This document shows positions 17,683 through 26,769 of a stretch of DNA of 64,000 bases, piece by piece (the stretch's first letter is position 1; every line of letters begins with the position of its first letter). Made by a program: the position numbers and the translations under genes. Source of the stretch: Acetatifactor sp. (GTDB lineage Bacteria > Bacillota > Clostridia > Lachnospirales > Lachnospiraceae); NCBI GenBank assembly GCA_022511385.1, contig JAFLRN010000001.1:1-64000 (forward strand), given 5' to 3'. The notes beneath the pieces were generated by a model. That model saw nothing but the letters and a program-made list of their open reading frames with translations, ran no database searches and was not told the DNA's origin.

Positions 17683-19713
17683 TTACATCTCCTGCTTCCT
17701 GTACTGGACCGGTGTCATTCCGTAGATTTTCTTAAACAGCCGGTTGAAATGCTCCACATTCTCATAGCCCACCTCTGCGGCGATCGCCTCCACCGTCTGG
17801 TTTGTGTGCCGAAGCAGGGAACGGGCCTTTTTCATACGCTCTTTCTTTACCACCTCCTGGAAAGTGACACCCGCCTTCTCCCGGATATATTTGGAGAGAT
17901 AGGGCTTTGACAGGTGAAAGGCCTCGGAAAGGCTCTCAAGAGTCACATTCTCGTAATCGTTCTGAATATAGCTGATGATCTCCACGATCCGCTCTTCCCG
18001 GCCGGTGGTGATATGCTGCTCCGCCGTCAGCTTGTTCACTGCGGAAGCCAGTGCCGCGATGGAGGCCTTGATAATATCCTCATCCACACCAACACCCCAA
18101 TAGAAATGCCCGTCGTGGACAATGCCAACATAGGCAGCAGCCTTGGAACTGGATCCCTTGGAGATGGCATGCTCCTCATAGACTGACAGCTCATAGCTGA
18201 TACCGAAGAAGATCTTCAGACAGTTGCTGACCGCGTCCAGACGTCCGTTGCCCTGGCTTCGTACTACCCTGTTCTCGCTGTTTTGCTCTATTGTTACCTC
18301 CGCCTGGATTCCGCGCTCCTGCTTGAAATGGCACTCCGGGATGCGGAACACGCTGCGAGGCTTGATGTAATTATCCTCAAAAATTTCATAGATCTCCGCA
18401 GGCAAAAGCTCCTGGTGACGCTTGTCGGACACGCCCTTCACAAGGTAACCCACCTCTTCCTTCATGGCCGCCGGCAGGGAGAATCCAAACTGCTGCTTTA
18501 GCACGAAGGCCACGCCGCCCTTGCCGGATACGCTGTTGATGCGGATCACGTCTGACTCGTACTCCCTTCCCACATCCGCCGGATCGATGGGAAGATAGGG
18601 CACATCCCAGCGCTTGCCGCTCTTGCCCTCCTTCAGCCATGCCATACCCTTGCTGATGGCGTCCTGATGGGAGCCGGAAAATGCGGTGAATACAAGATCG
18701 CCCGCATAAGGGGTGCGCTCGTGAACCTTCAAGCCGGTAAATCTCTCATAATCCTCTCTTATCCTCATGATATGGGAGAAATCCAGTCCGCTGTCCACAC
18801 CGTGGCACATCATATTCAGCGCCAGAGTCACAATGTCCACATTTCCCGTGCGCTCGCCGTTGCCGAAAAGGGTTCCTTCCACACGGTCCGCTCCGGCCAG
18901 CACCCCAAACTCCGCATCGCTGATGCCGCAGCCCCGGTCGTTGTGGGGATGGACGCTGAGCACCACGCTGTCACGGTATTTCAAATGCTTGTGCATATAT
19001 TCCACCTGGCAGGCAAATACATGGGGCATTGCAACCTGAACAGTGGTGGGCAGATTGATAATTGCCTTGTGCTTCGGATCGGGCCGCCATACATCCAGCA
19101 CCGCGTTGCACACCTCCAGGGCGTAATCCACCTCTGTCTGGGAAAAGCTCTCGGGACTGTACTCGAAGGTAAAGTTGCCCTCCGTCCGCTCCGCCAGTCT
19201 GCGCAGCAGGTCCGCACCGTCCACGGCCAGCTTCTTGATTGCTTCCTTATCCTTTTTGAACACCTGCTCCCTCTGCTCCACGGAGGTGGAGTTATAAAGA
19301 TGGATCACCGCGTGGGGCGCACCCTCCACAGCCTCAAAGGTCTTGCGGATAATATGCTCTCTTGCCTGGGTCAGTACCTGAATGGTCACATCGTCGGGGA
19401 TCATATCCCGCTCGATCAGGGCCCGGATGAAATTGTATTCCGTATCGGAGGAGGCGGGAAAGCCCACCTCGATCTCTTTAAAACCTATATCCACCAGGAG
19501 CTTGAAGAACTCCAGCTTTTCTTCCAGGCTCATGGGATCGATCAGGGCCTGGTTGCCGTCCCGCAGGTCCACGCTGCACCAGATGGGTGCCTTGTCGATG
19601 CAGTCTTTTTTTACCCAGTTGTAAGTGACCTCCGGGGGCATGTGGTAGGTTTTGCCATATTTCTGGCTGACCTTTGTGGATGTTGTTCCGGATTTTTTCG
19701 TTTCTTTTTTCAT
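17683..19713 (-). CDS. leuA: 2-Isopropylmalate synthase fused to an AraC-type DNA-binding domain
   Basis: Catalyses the first step of leucine synthesis, acetyl-CoA plus 2-ketoisovalerate. In the 676-aa product (from ATG 19713) the TIM-barrel catalytic region holds DLRDGNQ at 49-55, HPHND at 255-259 and GNGERTGN at 284-291. The LeuA dimer/leucine-binding domain is about 453-563. A complete AraC/XylS tandem helix-turn-helix then follows at about 575-673 (LESLSEAFHLSKPYLSKYI, then AIAAEVGYENVEHFNRLFKK). The enzyme is the long form seen in actinobacteria and fungi, which ends after the leucine domain, so the DNA-binding domain is an addition. An alternative start at 19779 has GGAGG only three bases away. 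The hairpin leader at 19714-19742, shared with other genes here, favours 19713. It diverges from the OFA transporter. Confidence 0.9.
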   Translation of the reverse strand: MKKETKKSGTTSTKVSQKYGKTYHMPPEVTYNWVKKDCIDKAPIWCSVDLRDGNQALIDPMSLEEKLEFFKLLVDIGFKEIEVGFPASSDTEYNFIRALIERDMIPDDVTIQVLTQAREHIIRKTFEAVEGAPHAVIHLYNSTSVEQREQVFKKDKEAIKKLAVDGADLLRRLAERTEGNFTFEYSPESFSQTEVDYALEVCNAVLDVWRPDPKHKAIINLPTTVQVAMPHVFACQVEYMHKHLKYRDSVVLSVHPHNDRGCGISDAEFGVLAGADRVEGTLFGNGERTGNVDIVTLALNMMCHGVDSGLDFSHIMRIREDYERFTGLKVHERTPYAGDLVFTAFSGSHQDAISKGMAWLKEGKSGKRWDVPYLPIDPADVGREYESDVIRINSVSGKGGVAFVLKQQFGFSLPAAMKEEVGYLVKGVSDKRHQELLPAEIYEIFEDNYIKPRSVFRIPECHFKQERGIQAEVTIEQNSENRVVRSQGNGRLDAVSNCLKIFFGISYELSVYEEHAISKGSSSKAAAYVGIVHDGHFYWGVGVDEDIIKASIAALASAVNKLTAEQHITTGREERIVEIISYIQNDYENVTLESLSEAFHLSKPYLSKYIREKAGVTFQEVVKKERMKKARSLLRHTNQTVEAIAAEVGYENVEHFNRLFKKIYGMTPVQYRKQEM

Positions 19714-19742
19714 GTTTCTTCTCATTCTGCCGCTTTTGCAGC
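19714..19742 (-). promoter_or_regulatory. Hairpin-plus-SD leader of leuA (copy 1 of 4)
   Basis: Minus strand GCTGC-aaaa-GCGGC (19729-19742) followed by AGAATGAGAAGAAAC and the ATG. The same layout (5-bp stem, 4-5 nt loop, 15-17 nt purine-rich Shine-Dalgarno spacer) precedes genes at 48809, 50815 and 60625. Confidence 0.55.
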
Positions 19743-20005
19743 GCGTATTTTCTGAAAGAGAAAGGCGCTGCTCTTGCATTATCCTCCCTTTTGTCTGATT
19801 TGACTATGGTAACATAGGAATTGTGTTTGCTCAATGATTATTTTTAACTTATTTATTGATGTATTTTGTTGCACCAAAAAGTGTGTTTCCCTTTTATTTC
19901 GATGTTTGTGTGTAAATTGTCCAAATTGTTTTTGATTTAATTTATTTTACTGATATGATATCTTACATCTTTTGCTAAGTCAAAAATAACTGCTGTTCAT
20001 GGTTA

Positions 20006-20024
20006 GTTTTCCGCGAGTGACGGC
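20006..20024 (+). repeat. 19-bp repeat, copy 2
   Basis: Exact inverted match to 135-153; see there. Here it stands without the surrounding palindromes, so it looks like a short remnant. Confidence 0.6.
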
Positions 20025-20077
20025 CCCAAAAACAAAACTCTTGAAATCTTTGGGAATAAGGAGTAGAATTACAAAAG

Positions 20078-20104
20078 TTACAAGACTTTGTAAATTATAA
20101 TAAG
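20078..20104 (+). promoter_or_regulatory. Candidate promoter and operator of OFA transporter
   Basis: TATAAT sits about 55 bp before the start codon, with no good -35 hexamer. The perfect inverted repeat TTACAA-GACT-TTGTAA lies in the -35/-10 gap, as expected for a regulated promoter. Which regulator binds is unknown. Confidence 0.4.
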
Positions 20105-20154
20105 AGTACACGGAAAAAAGTTTCCGTAATTCATGAAAGGAAAGTGAACACGAA

Positions 20155-21477
20155 ATGAAAAACATTCAAAACAAATGGGTCCGCGCTGCAATTCCGGCGT
20201 TGTTGCTCCATTGTAGCATCGGTACTGTGTACTGTTGGTCGATTTTCAGCCAGGAGATCGCGAATTACATAGGCTTCTCCAAGGGAGCTACCGAGTGGGC
20301 GTTCAGCTTCGCTATCTTCTTCCTTGGCATGTCTGCTGCCTTCCTTGGAAATATCGTGGAGAAGGATATTCACAAGTCCTCTCTGATTGCAGCCATTTGC
20401 TTTGCTGCAGGTATGGCAGGCACCGGCTTCTTTATCTGGTATGGCGGCCAGCATAACGGCAGTATTCTGGCGCTGATCGGCATTTATATCTGCTACGGAT
20501 TTATCATGGGTATCGGCCTTGGAACCGGTTATCTCTCTCCTGTAAAGACCTTGATGCTCTGGTTTGAGGACCGCAAGGGTCTGGCTACCGGACTTGCAGT
20601 GGCCGGCTTTGGCGCTGCAAAGGCTATCGCAAGCCCTATCATGCAGGCTATGCTGGATTCCCTAGGAGACGGCGGCATCTACAAAATGTTCTGGATCCTG
20701 GCCGGCGTATACTTCGTGATGATGTTTGTGGGACATCTCCTCCTTGCAAAGCCTGCCGACTGGCATGAGCCTGCTTCCACCGAGAAAGGCGCAAGGGCTA
20801 TTGACGTGATCAAGGAGAAGCCCGTTACCTTTATCGGCATCTGGATCATGTTCTATCTGAATATTACCTGTGGTCTTGCACTGATCTCCCAGGAAAAGAT
20901 GATCATCAAGTGCATTGGCCTGGTCGGCATGGTTGGTATTCTGTCCTCCGTTACCGCTGTGTTCAATGCTGGCGGCCGTTTGGGTTTCTCCGCGTGGGCG
21001 GACACCTTAAAGGACCGAAACACCATCTATAAGATTATGCTGATCCTCTCCATCGTCGCTACCGGCCTTGTCATTGTGACCCAGGGTATCAGCAAGGGCG
21101 GCGAACCCGCTATTCTCATGGTGCTGGTGCTGATCCTGCTGTTTGTTGTAAATGCAGGCTATGGCGGAGGCTTCAGCAACGTGCCCACCCTGCTCTCCGA
21201 TCACTACGGAATGAAGAACATCAGCGCTATCCATGGAATCACCCTTTCCGCTTGGGCTATTGCAGGCCTTACTGGAAACCAGATGTCTGCCTTTATCGTA
21301 AAGCACTTTGGTGAGGAGATTGAGTTTGCGCATGACGGTGTTGTGGATAAAATTAATCCCACCGGTTATCAGACTGTACTCTATGTAACTCTGGTACTGT
21401 ACATCGTTGCCGCACTGGCAAGCTTCTTCTTGGTAAATGCAAACAAGAAAAAGAAAGAAGCTAAGAATGAGGCATAA
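20155..21477 (+). CDS. OFA-family MFS transporter
   Basis: Twelve-helix major facilitator of the oxalate/formate antiporter family (440 aa). It has the N-terminal HCSIGTVYCWSIF helix, the loop WFEDRKGLATGLAVAGFG after TM4 and the C-terminal GYGGGFSNVPTLL region typical of the family. Substrates in this family are small mono- and dicarboxylates; the actual one is unknown. It diverges from the leuA-AraC fusion, so that product is a candidate regulator, which would suit a keto-acid or organic-acid substrate. It ends at a strong terminator. Confidence 0.85.
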   Translation: MKNIQNKWVRAAIPALLLHCSIGTVYCWSIFSQEIANYIGFSKGATEWAFSFAIFFLGMSAAFLGNIVEKDIHKSSLIAAICFAAGMAGTGFFIWYGGQHNGSILALIGIYICYGFIMGIGLGTGYLSPVKTLMLWFEDRKGLATGLAVAGFGAAKAIASPIMQAMLDSLGDGGIYKMFWILAGVYFVMMFVGHLLLAKPADWHEPASTEKGARAIDVIKEKPVTFIGIWIMFYLNITCGLALISQEKMIIKCIGLVGMVGILSSVTAVFNAGGRLGFSAWADTLKDRNTIYKIMLILSIVATGLVIVTQGISKGGEPAILMVLVLILLFVVNAGYGGGFSNVPTLLSDHYGMKNISAIHGITLSAWAIAGLTGNQMSAFIVKHFGEEIEFAHDGVVDKINPTGYQTVLYVTLVLYIVAALASFFLVNANKKKKEAKNEA

Positions 21478-21513
21478 GGGTTTCTCTTTTGCCTGCATAT
21501 AATAAATGACAAC

Positions 21514-21556
21514 AAAAAATCCTGCAAATTTCTTTCTTGAGGTTTGCAGGATTTTT
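21514..21556 (+). terminator. Terminator of OFA transporter
   Basis: AATCCTGCAAATT/GGTTTGCAGGATT stem with loop, then TTT, 37 bases after the stop. Confidence 0.88.
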
Positions 21557-21720
21557 GTGCTTGCTGTTATGTTACTAAAATCGGAGTATTAAAATGCTAT
21601 TTGAGGACACTGAGAAGCCTAAATTCCAATGGATGTTATGAGACAAATTGGTGCAAACGGGAACAGGACTTTCTAAATATATTCACCTATAATGATTGCA
21701 TACAAGGAGGGTTGAACAAA

Positions 21721-22608
21721 GTGTCGATACAACTTATACAGCAGGCAATATGCTATATAGAGGAACATATTTATGAAGACATAAATTATGCTGAAGTTGC
21801 AAAAAGCATCCATATGTCAAGCTACAATTTTCATCGAACCTTCAGTTTTATCGCCGGAATGACAGCTAATGAGTATATCAGAAACAGGCGTCTTACACTG
21901 GCTGCCCAGGAACTTCAAACAACTGATATATCGGTGATTGATGCTGCATATAAGTATGGCTATGAATCTCCGGAAAGTTTTTCCAAGGCTTTTTCACGAT
22001 TTCATGGCTCAACTCCAAAACAGGCCAAACGAAAAGGCACAAAGCTTCATTTGTTTAATCCCCTTGTGATAAAAATAACATTGGAAGGTGGTAGTATTAT
22101 GGATTACAGGTTGGAACACAGAGAGCAACAGCAGTTTATCGCATTGGTAAGAGCTTTTCCGAATGAAATCAGCAATGATGACAATGACACCAGCATTCCT
22201 GATTTCTGGACAGAATGTTATGAAAGAAATCTTATTGAACCTATGAAATTGCTTCGACCGGAAGGAAAAAGGGATTTGTACGGTTTATGCAGTCCTACCA
22301 AAGGCAATGATACACACTTCAATTACGGAATTGGTGTTATGATTGATGATGATACTGATGTTACAGGATTGGATGCACTCATTAATAACGGGTACTCCAT
22401 ATGGAAAACGGAACCTGCCGACTACGCTGTATTTCAATGCGTTGGTCCCGATGGCAATTGTTTAGGTGAAACGTGGAGTAAGTTTTTCAAGGAATTTTCA
22501 CCGCAAACCGGTTATGTGCAAACAGATGATACGGACTATGAAATATATTTTGAAAACGGTGACAGCGATCTGTTCTGTGAGTTATGGGTTCCTGTTAAGA
22601 AAAACTGA
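21721..22608 (+). CDS. AraC regulator with GyrI-like effector domain
   Basis: A 296-aa regulator. The AraC double helix-turn-helix is N-terminal (about 1-105, with YAEVAKSIHMSSYNFHRTF and DAAYKYGYESPESFSKAF). A GyrI/SoxR-like small-molecule-binding domain follows (about 125-296, ending YEIYFENG...CELWVPVKK). This is the Rob/TipAS-like layout, often linked to drug or toxic-ligand response. The start is GTG 21721 with AGGAGG ten bases upstream; longer readings lack a ribosome site. No target gene can be named; the gene stands alone. Confidence 0.88.
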   Translation: MSIQLIQQAICYIEEHIYEDINYAEVAKSIHMSSYNFHRTFSFIAGMTANEYIRNRRLTLAAQELQTTDISVIDAAYKYGYESPESFSKAFSRFHGSTPKQAKRKGTKLHLFNPLVIKITLEGGSIMDYRLEHREQQQFIALVRAFPNEISNDDNDTSIPDFWTECYERNLIEPMKLLRPEGKRDLYGLCSPTKGNDTHFNYGIGVMIDDDTDVTGLDALINNGYSIWKTEPADYAVFQCVGPDGNCLGETWSKFFKEFSPQTGYVQTDDTDYEIYFENGDSDLFCELWVPVKKN

Positions 22609-22638
22609 GTGTTCCTGTTAAGATAAATGGAGTGCCAG

Positions 22639-22739
22639 TTGACATATGGTACGGTTTTTGCTATTGTAATATTGATATTAGACGAAAGGTCTGATCCACG
22701 CTTGTTAGGGAAAATGATTTCCTTAACAAGCGTTTTTTT
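22639..22739 (+). ncRNA. Candidate small RNA with promoter and terminator
   Basis: TTGACA (22639-22644), a 17-bp spacer, TATTGT (22662-22667), a predicted start near 22674, a short hairpin AGAC-gaaa-GGTCT, then a strong terminator stem (22699-22732) and seven T. No reading frame fits, so a free RNA of about 65 nt is possible; a terminator of the gene upstream with a chance promoter is the alternative. Confidence 0.35.
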
Positions 22740-22850
22740 GTGGGAGCAGCGAGCCAGACGCAGGCGCCAGTGGCGCTTGTCCAGCAATGATAAAAAGGAG
22801 TGTAGACCTGACGCAGCAGGCGCCAGCGAGATTAAGAGGAGGAGAATGGT

Positions 22851-23336
22851 ATGATAGTAAAAGATACGCGTGGCAATGAGTTTTTGGAGATGATTTACAT
22901 TGATGAATCGGAGGCTGAGCTTGTTTACGAAAACATTACACATTCCTTGGTTGTTGTCAAAATTGGGAATGAGTACCTTATGGGATGGAATCATTGGAGA
23001 AAGAATTGGGAGATTTTCGGAGGCTGCAGGGACAAGGGAGAGTCGATGAGAGACTGCATTATCAGAGAAGGTCTGGAAGAACTGGGACTGGAAAATGTGA
23101 ATTACACTTATATCGGATTGATGCATCACAAAATGGCGCCGGGATATTTCAATCCAGAATGGCATGAAGAATACGGAGCGTTATATGGAGTTACGCTTCC
23201 GGAGGAAATGTTGGAAAAAATTGAGAAGAACCGTACCGATAGGAAAGAAGTGGAACAATTGACATTTTACAGTCAGATAAAAGAAAAGGAAAGTATAGCA
23301 GCCATAGACGAAGCTTTGTTAAAATATTGGAATTGA
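22851..23336 (+). CDS. Nudix hydrolase
   Basis: Pyrophosphohydrolase of 161 aa. The Nudix box matches the consensus fully at residues 58-80 (G58, E64, REGLEELGL at 72-80). The ATG follows AGGAGGAG. Substrate is unknown; the bacterial MutT/ADP-ribose pyrophosphatase groups are possible. It is followed almost directly by a small unknown gene, so the two may be cotranscribed. Confidence 0.88.
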   Translation: MIVKDTRGNEFLEMIYIDESEAELVYENITHSLVVVKIGNEYLMGWNHWRKNWEIFGGCRDKGESMRDCIIREGLEELGLENVNYTYIGLMHHKMAPGYFNPEWHEEYGALYGVTLPEEMLEKIEKNRTDRKEVEQLTFYSQIKEKESIAAIDEALLKYWN

Positions 23337-23353
23337 CAGAGGAGGGAAAGGAA

Positions 23354-23722
23354 ATGACTTATAAATATATGCGGATTCAAGGCAGGGAGTTGTCTTATGT
23401 TACAAAACAACCAAAGGGAATTTTTGCAATGTGCTGGCGGATGATATACGATGGGAAGATGGAAAAATCGGATGCCGAATTATTTGAGAGGATAAATGAA
23501 TGGTTTGAACAAAATCTTCCGACTCCTGATGTCTGCCAGTCCGGGGACCAGGCAGTGATAACCTATTTCAAAACAGAAAGTACAAAGGAAATGATAGCAC
23601 AGTTAGAACCGGCACTGGAATTATTGGAGAAATACGATCATCCATATGATATAGTGTATACAAACTTTGTTGATAATATTGTATATGAGGATGCGTATCA
23701 AATTGCCGTGCGCGTCGAGTGA
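23354..23722 (+). CDS. Small unknown protein, GyrI-like fold possible
   Basis: 122 aa from ATG 23354 behind AGGAGGG (18 bp after the Nudix stop). The sequence starts MTYKYMRIQGRELSYVTKQ and reads like a small alpha/beta effector-binding or stress-response domain, with no catalytic motif. Not recognised. A position directly after the Nudix gene suggests joint expression. Confidence 0.6.
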   Translation: MTYKYMRIQGRELSYVTKQPKGIFAMCWRMIYDGKMEKSDAELFERINEWFEQNLPTPDVCQSGDQAVITYFKTESTKEMIAQLEPALELLEKYDHPYDIVYTNFVDNIVYEDAYQIAVRVE

Positions 23723-23874
23723 TATGTGGTTGCAGCGAGAGCTAATCAAATATTAAGCATTAGGTAGGTAAATCAGAAGGATTTTTTATATTCTCTTGCA
23801 ATATTGTAGCACTGTTCAGAACTTTGTGGTAGTATTAAAGTTGAACAAATTAAGTTATCGGGGGGCAAGATAGA

Positions 23875-24336
23875 ATGGCAAGACAGCCTAAGCAAGTGCA
23901 TATATTTCTTTTCAGGAAAGATGAAAATGGGTATCAATATGCTATTTTTCAAAGAGAAGATATGCCATTCTGCTGGCAGGGAATCTGTGGTGGGCTGGAA
24001 GATAACGAAACAATTGAAGAAGGCGCCCGCAGAGAAATATTTGAGGAGGCAGGAATAAATCAACATTTGCCACTTTATCCGTTGGAGAGCATCAGCTATT
24101 TACCTGATAATATTTTTAGTGATAGTGCCAGATTGAATTGGGGAGAAAATATTGTTGTGGTACCTATGTATTTCTTTGCTATGCCATATAAGGGTCAAGT
24201 ACAGTTATCTGAGGAGCATATAGACGTGAAATGGCTATCATATGATGATGCTTATAATCTGATTTATTATTACGACCAGAAAATAGCTCTTTATGAACTG
24301 AATGAGAAACTGTTGCGCAACATCATTACTGTATAA
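23875..24336 (+). CDS. Nudix hydrolase, dATP/dihydroneopterin type
   Basis: A second Nudix protein (153 aa) with the box at residues 39-61 (G39, E45, REIFEEAGI). The start MARQPKQVHIFLFRK and the C-terminal VKWLSYDDA pattern recall NudB-like dATP or dihydroneopterin triphosphate pyrophosphohydrolases. It is preceded by a G-rich ribosome site and stands alone. It is not closely similar to the neighbouring Nudix protein, so it is not a recent duplication. Confidence 0.85.
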   Translation: MARQPKQVHIFLFRKDENGYQYAIFQREDMPFCWQGICGGLEDNETIEEGARREIFEEAGINQHLPLYPLESISYLPDNIFSDSARLNWGENIVVVPMYFFAMPYKGQVQLSEEHIDVKWLSYDDAYNLIYYYDQKIALYELNEKLLRNIITV

Positions 24337-24506
24337 TTTAGCATGTGTGTGGCTCTGCTGTGCGTCTTGATTCCATTAATACGGCATTAAGTGAAGCACA
24401 ACTGCGGTTGATACAAATAAAGCCCGCCTATAAGGCGAAAATTGCTAATGTGACCATGCGGCGCCTGTACTGCGACACCATGGCGCTAAAAACAGGAGAA
24501 AGAGAA

Positions 24507-24758
24507 ATGCCGTTAAATAAAGAATTTATTCAATTATTACCGTTGGAGATAGAAAAACATCCCTATGATTTACTGTTTCTTCGTGAGTTTCTGATAAGGT
24601 TTAAAGATAATGGCATGGATCAAGAGAGCATGTTAAAAAATATGGAAGAACTAAGAAGTAGATGTGATTCTGAGGAAACAGAAAATATTGTGTTAGAGTT
24701 GATGGATTTTATTACTGGGTGGTGTAATCCAAGCTCGGATATTTTTAATGCTAATTAA
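24507..24758 (+). CDS. Small unknown protein
   Basis: 83 aa from ATG 24507 with AGGAGAAAGAGAA upstream. The longer frame to 24345 lacks a ribosome site and looks like a fused remnant. The product is helical and charged with no motif I can name. Its function is unknown. Low-complexity neighbouring DNA supports a decayed accessory setting. Confidence 0.45.
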   Translation: MPLNKEFIQLLPLEIEKHPYDLLFLREFLIRFKDNGMDQESMLKNMEELRSRCDSEETENIVLELMDFITGWCNPSSDIFNAN

Positions 24759-24946
24759 CAAAAGACTTTGTAATGGAAATGTAAAAAATTAGGGCGACAC
24801 TTTTAAAATAGAATTGACGCAAACGGAAAAGTGATATATTTTGATGAAATATAGTTTTTTGGTTCTTTCATAAAATGTACAAGAAAAGGTATAATAGAAG
24901 CACCAAAGAGAAAGATACAATGCAGGAATGTGTTGTGTTTTTTTGA

Positions 24947-25012
24947 TTGACATACAGTAAATTGCGTTGATTTATTTTATTAATTTTCGGCAAAAATCAA
25001 AATGCCGAAAAT
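24947..25012 (+). promoter_or_regulatory. Promoter and operator-like inverted repeat of abiE
   Basis: TTGACA at 24947-24952 with an AT-rich region 17-21 bp downstream serving as a weak -10. Right after it is a perfect 10-bp inverted repeat ATTTTCGGCA-N10-TGCCGAAAAT (24983-25012). AbiEi antitoxins are known to repress their own promoter by binding inverted repeats, so this is a candidate operator. Confidence 0.5.
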
Positions 25013-25619
25013 AAATAAAATAAGGGAAAAAGATGAAAAGTATTGCTGTACTTCCGGAAGATCAGAAAATTTTTCCATGCAGGAGCTAAAAAAACAAGGC
25101 TTTTCGCAGTATAAGGTCAGTAAACTGGTCGAGGAAGGAAGACTCATTAAACTGAATAAAAGCTATTATGAGAACACTGGATATCGTGGAGAGGAATCGG
25201 ATTTCTACTATATTGAAGCCTATGCTCCGAACGGGGTAATCTGTCTGCTAAGCGCTGCAATTTATCATAATCTCACGACTTATATTCCTGATGCAATCGA
25301 TGTGGCGATACCGCGCAAGGCAAGGATTTCAACTCTTCCTGATTGGCCTCAGATGAATGTTTATCATTATACTAATGAGCGGTATGAACTGGGAATTCAA
25401 AAGGTGGAAGACGGGAAAAATGGGTTTCAGATCTACGATATGGAAAAAACGGTTGTTGATATCGTATTTTATCGTGAGAAGGTCGGTATTGAGGAAACAA
25501 AAGAAGTCCTGATCACCTATCTGCAGAGGAAAGACAGAAACCTGAATCGGCTTTTGAAGTATGCGGAACTGATGAAATGCGATAAAGCCATGAGACAGTA
25601 TCTGGAGGTACTCATTTGA
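25002..25619 (+). pseudogene. AbiEi-type antitoxin, probable N-terminal frameshift
   Basis: AbiEi antitoxins of type IV toxin-antitoxin systems neutralise AbiEii and repress their own promoter. Here the wing helix-turn-helix (SMQELKKQGFSQYKVSKLV) and the C-terminal part (YDMEKTVVDIVFYR) are intact. ATG 25002 has no ribosome site. ATG 25033, in another frame, has AAGGGAAAAAG; its frame reads toward MQEL only if the T run at 25069-25073 carried one more T. A one-base slip has probably broken the true N terminus, leaving ATG 25077 as a possible internal start. Partner abiEii is broken too. Confidence 0.7.
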
Positions 25620-26510
25620 TAAGTGCAATATCTGTAAAAGACAGATTGAAGAATCAAGCTGTCACAAGTGGGAAGACAATGCAGGCGTTATTATCGGTGT
25701 ATGGTCTGGAAAGAACAGTGTATCGTCTGTCCGTTTCAGAATATGCACACAGTTTACATTGAAGGGTGGTATCTTCCTTTATGCTCTATTTGATGGCGAA
25801 TTCGTAAGAGCTACCAGAGATATTGATCTGCTTGCCAGAAATATGCCAAAAATAGGAATGATAGGAAGCGTATCTTTGAGAATATACTTTCAATAACATG
25901 TGATGATGCACTGGTGTATGATCTGTCCAGTCTGGAAGTTATAAATATTACTGAATTTAAGGAGTATCACGGCGTGCACGTCTCTATTATGGCATATCTG
26001 GACAGGACGAGAGTGCCAGTATCCATAGACATAGGATTTGGTGATGTGATATACCCGAACAGGATAAAAATGGAGTTCCCAGTGTTGCTGGATATGGATG
26101 TTCCGCAGGTTTATGCATACTCCATATATTCGGTGATTTCTGAAAAGATTGAGGCAATTGTGTCGCTGGGCGATGCGAACAGCAGGTATAAAGATTTTTA
26201 CGATATTTACATTCTAGCTATACGGTATCAGCTGGATGGCGAAGAGTTGCAGGAAGCAATAAGGGAAACCTTTGAACACCGCGGTACAGGTCTTGATGAC
26301 ATTGCTGCATTTGAAGAGGGCTTTGCAGTGAAAGAGCCTCATCAGACCAGGTGGAAAGCCTTTCTGAAAAAGAAGAAAGCCATGGTGGATGTGGGATTTG
26401 AGGAAGTGATAGATTTGATGCGTACACTTCTTATGCTGATAATTCAAAGTATAGGTGATGGAAATGTATTTGGTGGAAACTGGAACTTTGAGGATAATCG
26501 ATGGAAATAG
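25616..26510 (+). pseudogene. AbiEii nucleotidyltransferase toxin, frameshifted
   Basis: AbiEii toxins are nucleotidyltransferases (type IV system, often phage-exclusion). The gene starts at TTG 25616, overlapping the abiEi stop, with GGAGG upstream. Frame 1 runs to 25762; the homologous frame resumes from about 25753 (FTLKGGIFLYALFDGEF...RATRDIDLLA, the active-site region). It shifts again near 25862-25868 into RIFENILSITCDDALVYDLSS, which continues to the stop at 26510. With two frameshifts no full toxin can be made. It therefore looks like a dead type IV module. Confidence 0.8.
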
Positions 26511-26769
26511 ATGATTAATCTCAGAATCGAAGTGGAATTAATAGGAGGTTTTGATCTGTTGATTAAGATCCTGGCTATGCTGGATAGCAGATGCCTTTTT
26601 GTAGTAAGCTTTATTATAATCATTTTCACTACTTGCGACTTGGAGCCAATTTCCATACAATGATATTGTAATGCTGAATGGAGTTATCTAAAGGAACCAA
26701 GCCAACTATGCTGATAATATGGTATACTTTGACTAAATATCTGAATCGGCACTGGAAGGGAAAACGAGT

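Larger units (their letters stand above)
19714..20154. other. Divergent intergenic region between leuA fusion and OFA transporter
   Basis: 441 bp of AT-rich, gene-free DNA holding the leuA leader hairpin, the second 19-bp repeat, and a candidate promoter and operator next to the transporter. At the transporter side, TTACAA-GACT-TTGTAA (6-bp inverted repeat) abuts TATAAT. No T-box or other leucine-sensing leader was recognised. Confidence 0.5.

Noticed and set aside
22745..22836. Short GC-rich near-repeats (gacgca...ggcgccag) before the Nudix gene
   Set aside because: Two imperfect copies only; too little to call an element, although the base composition differs from its surroundings.
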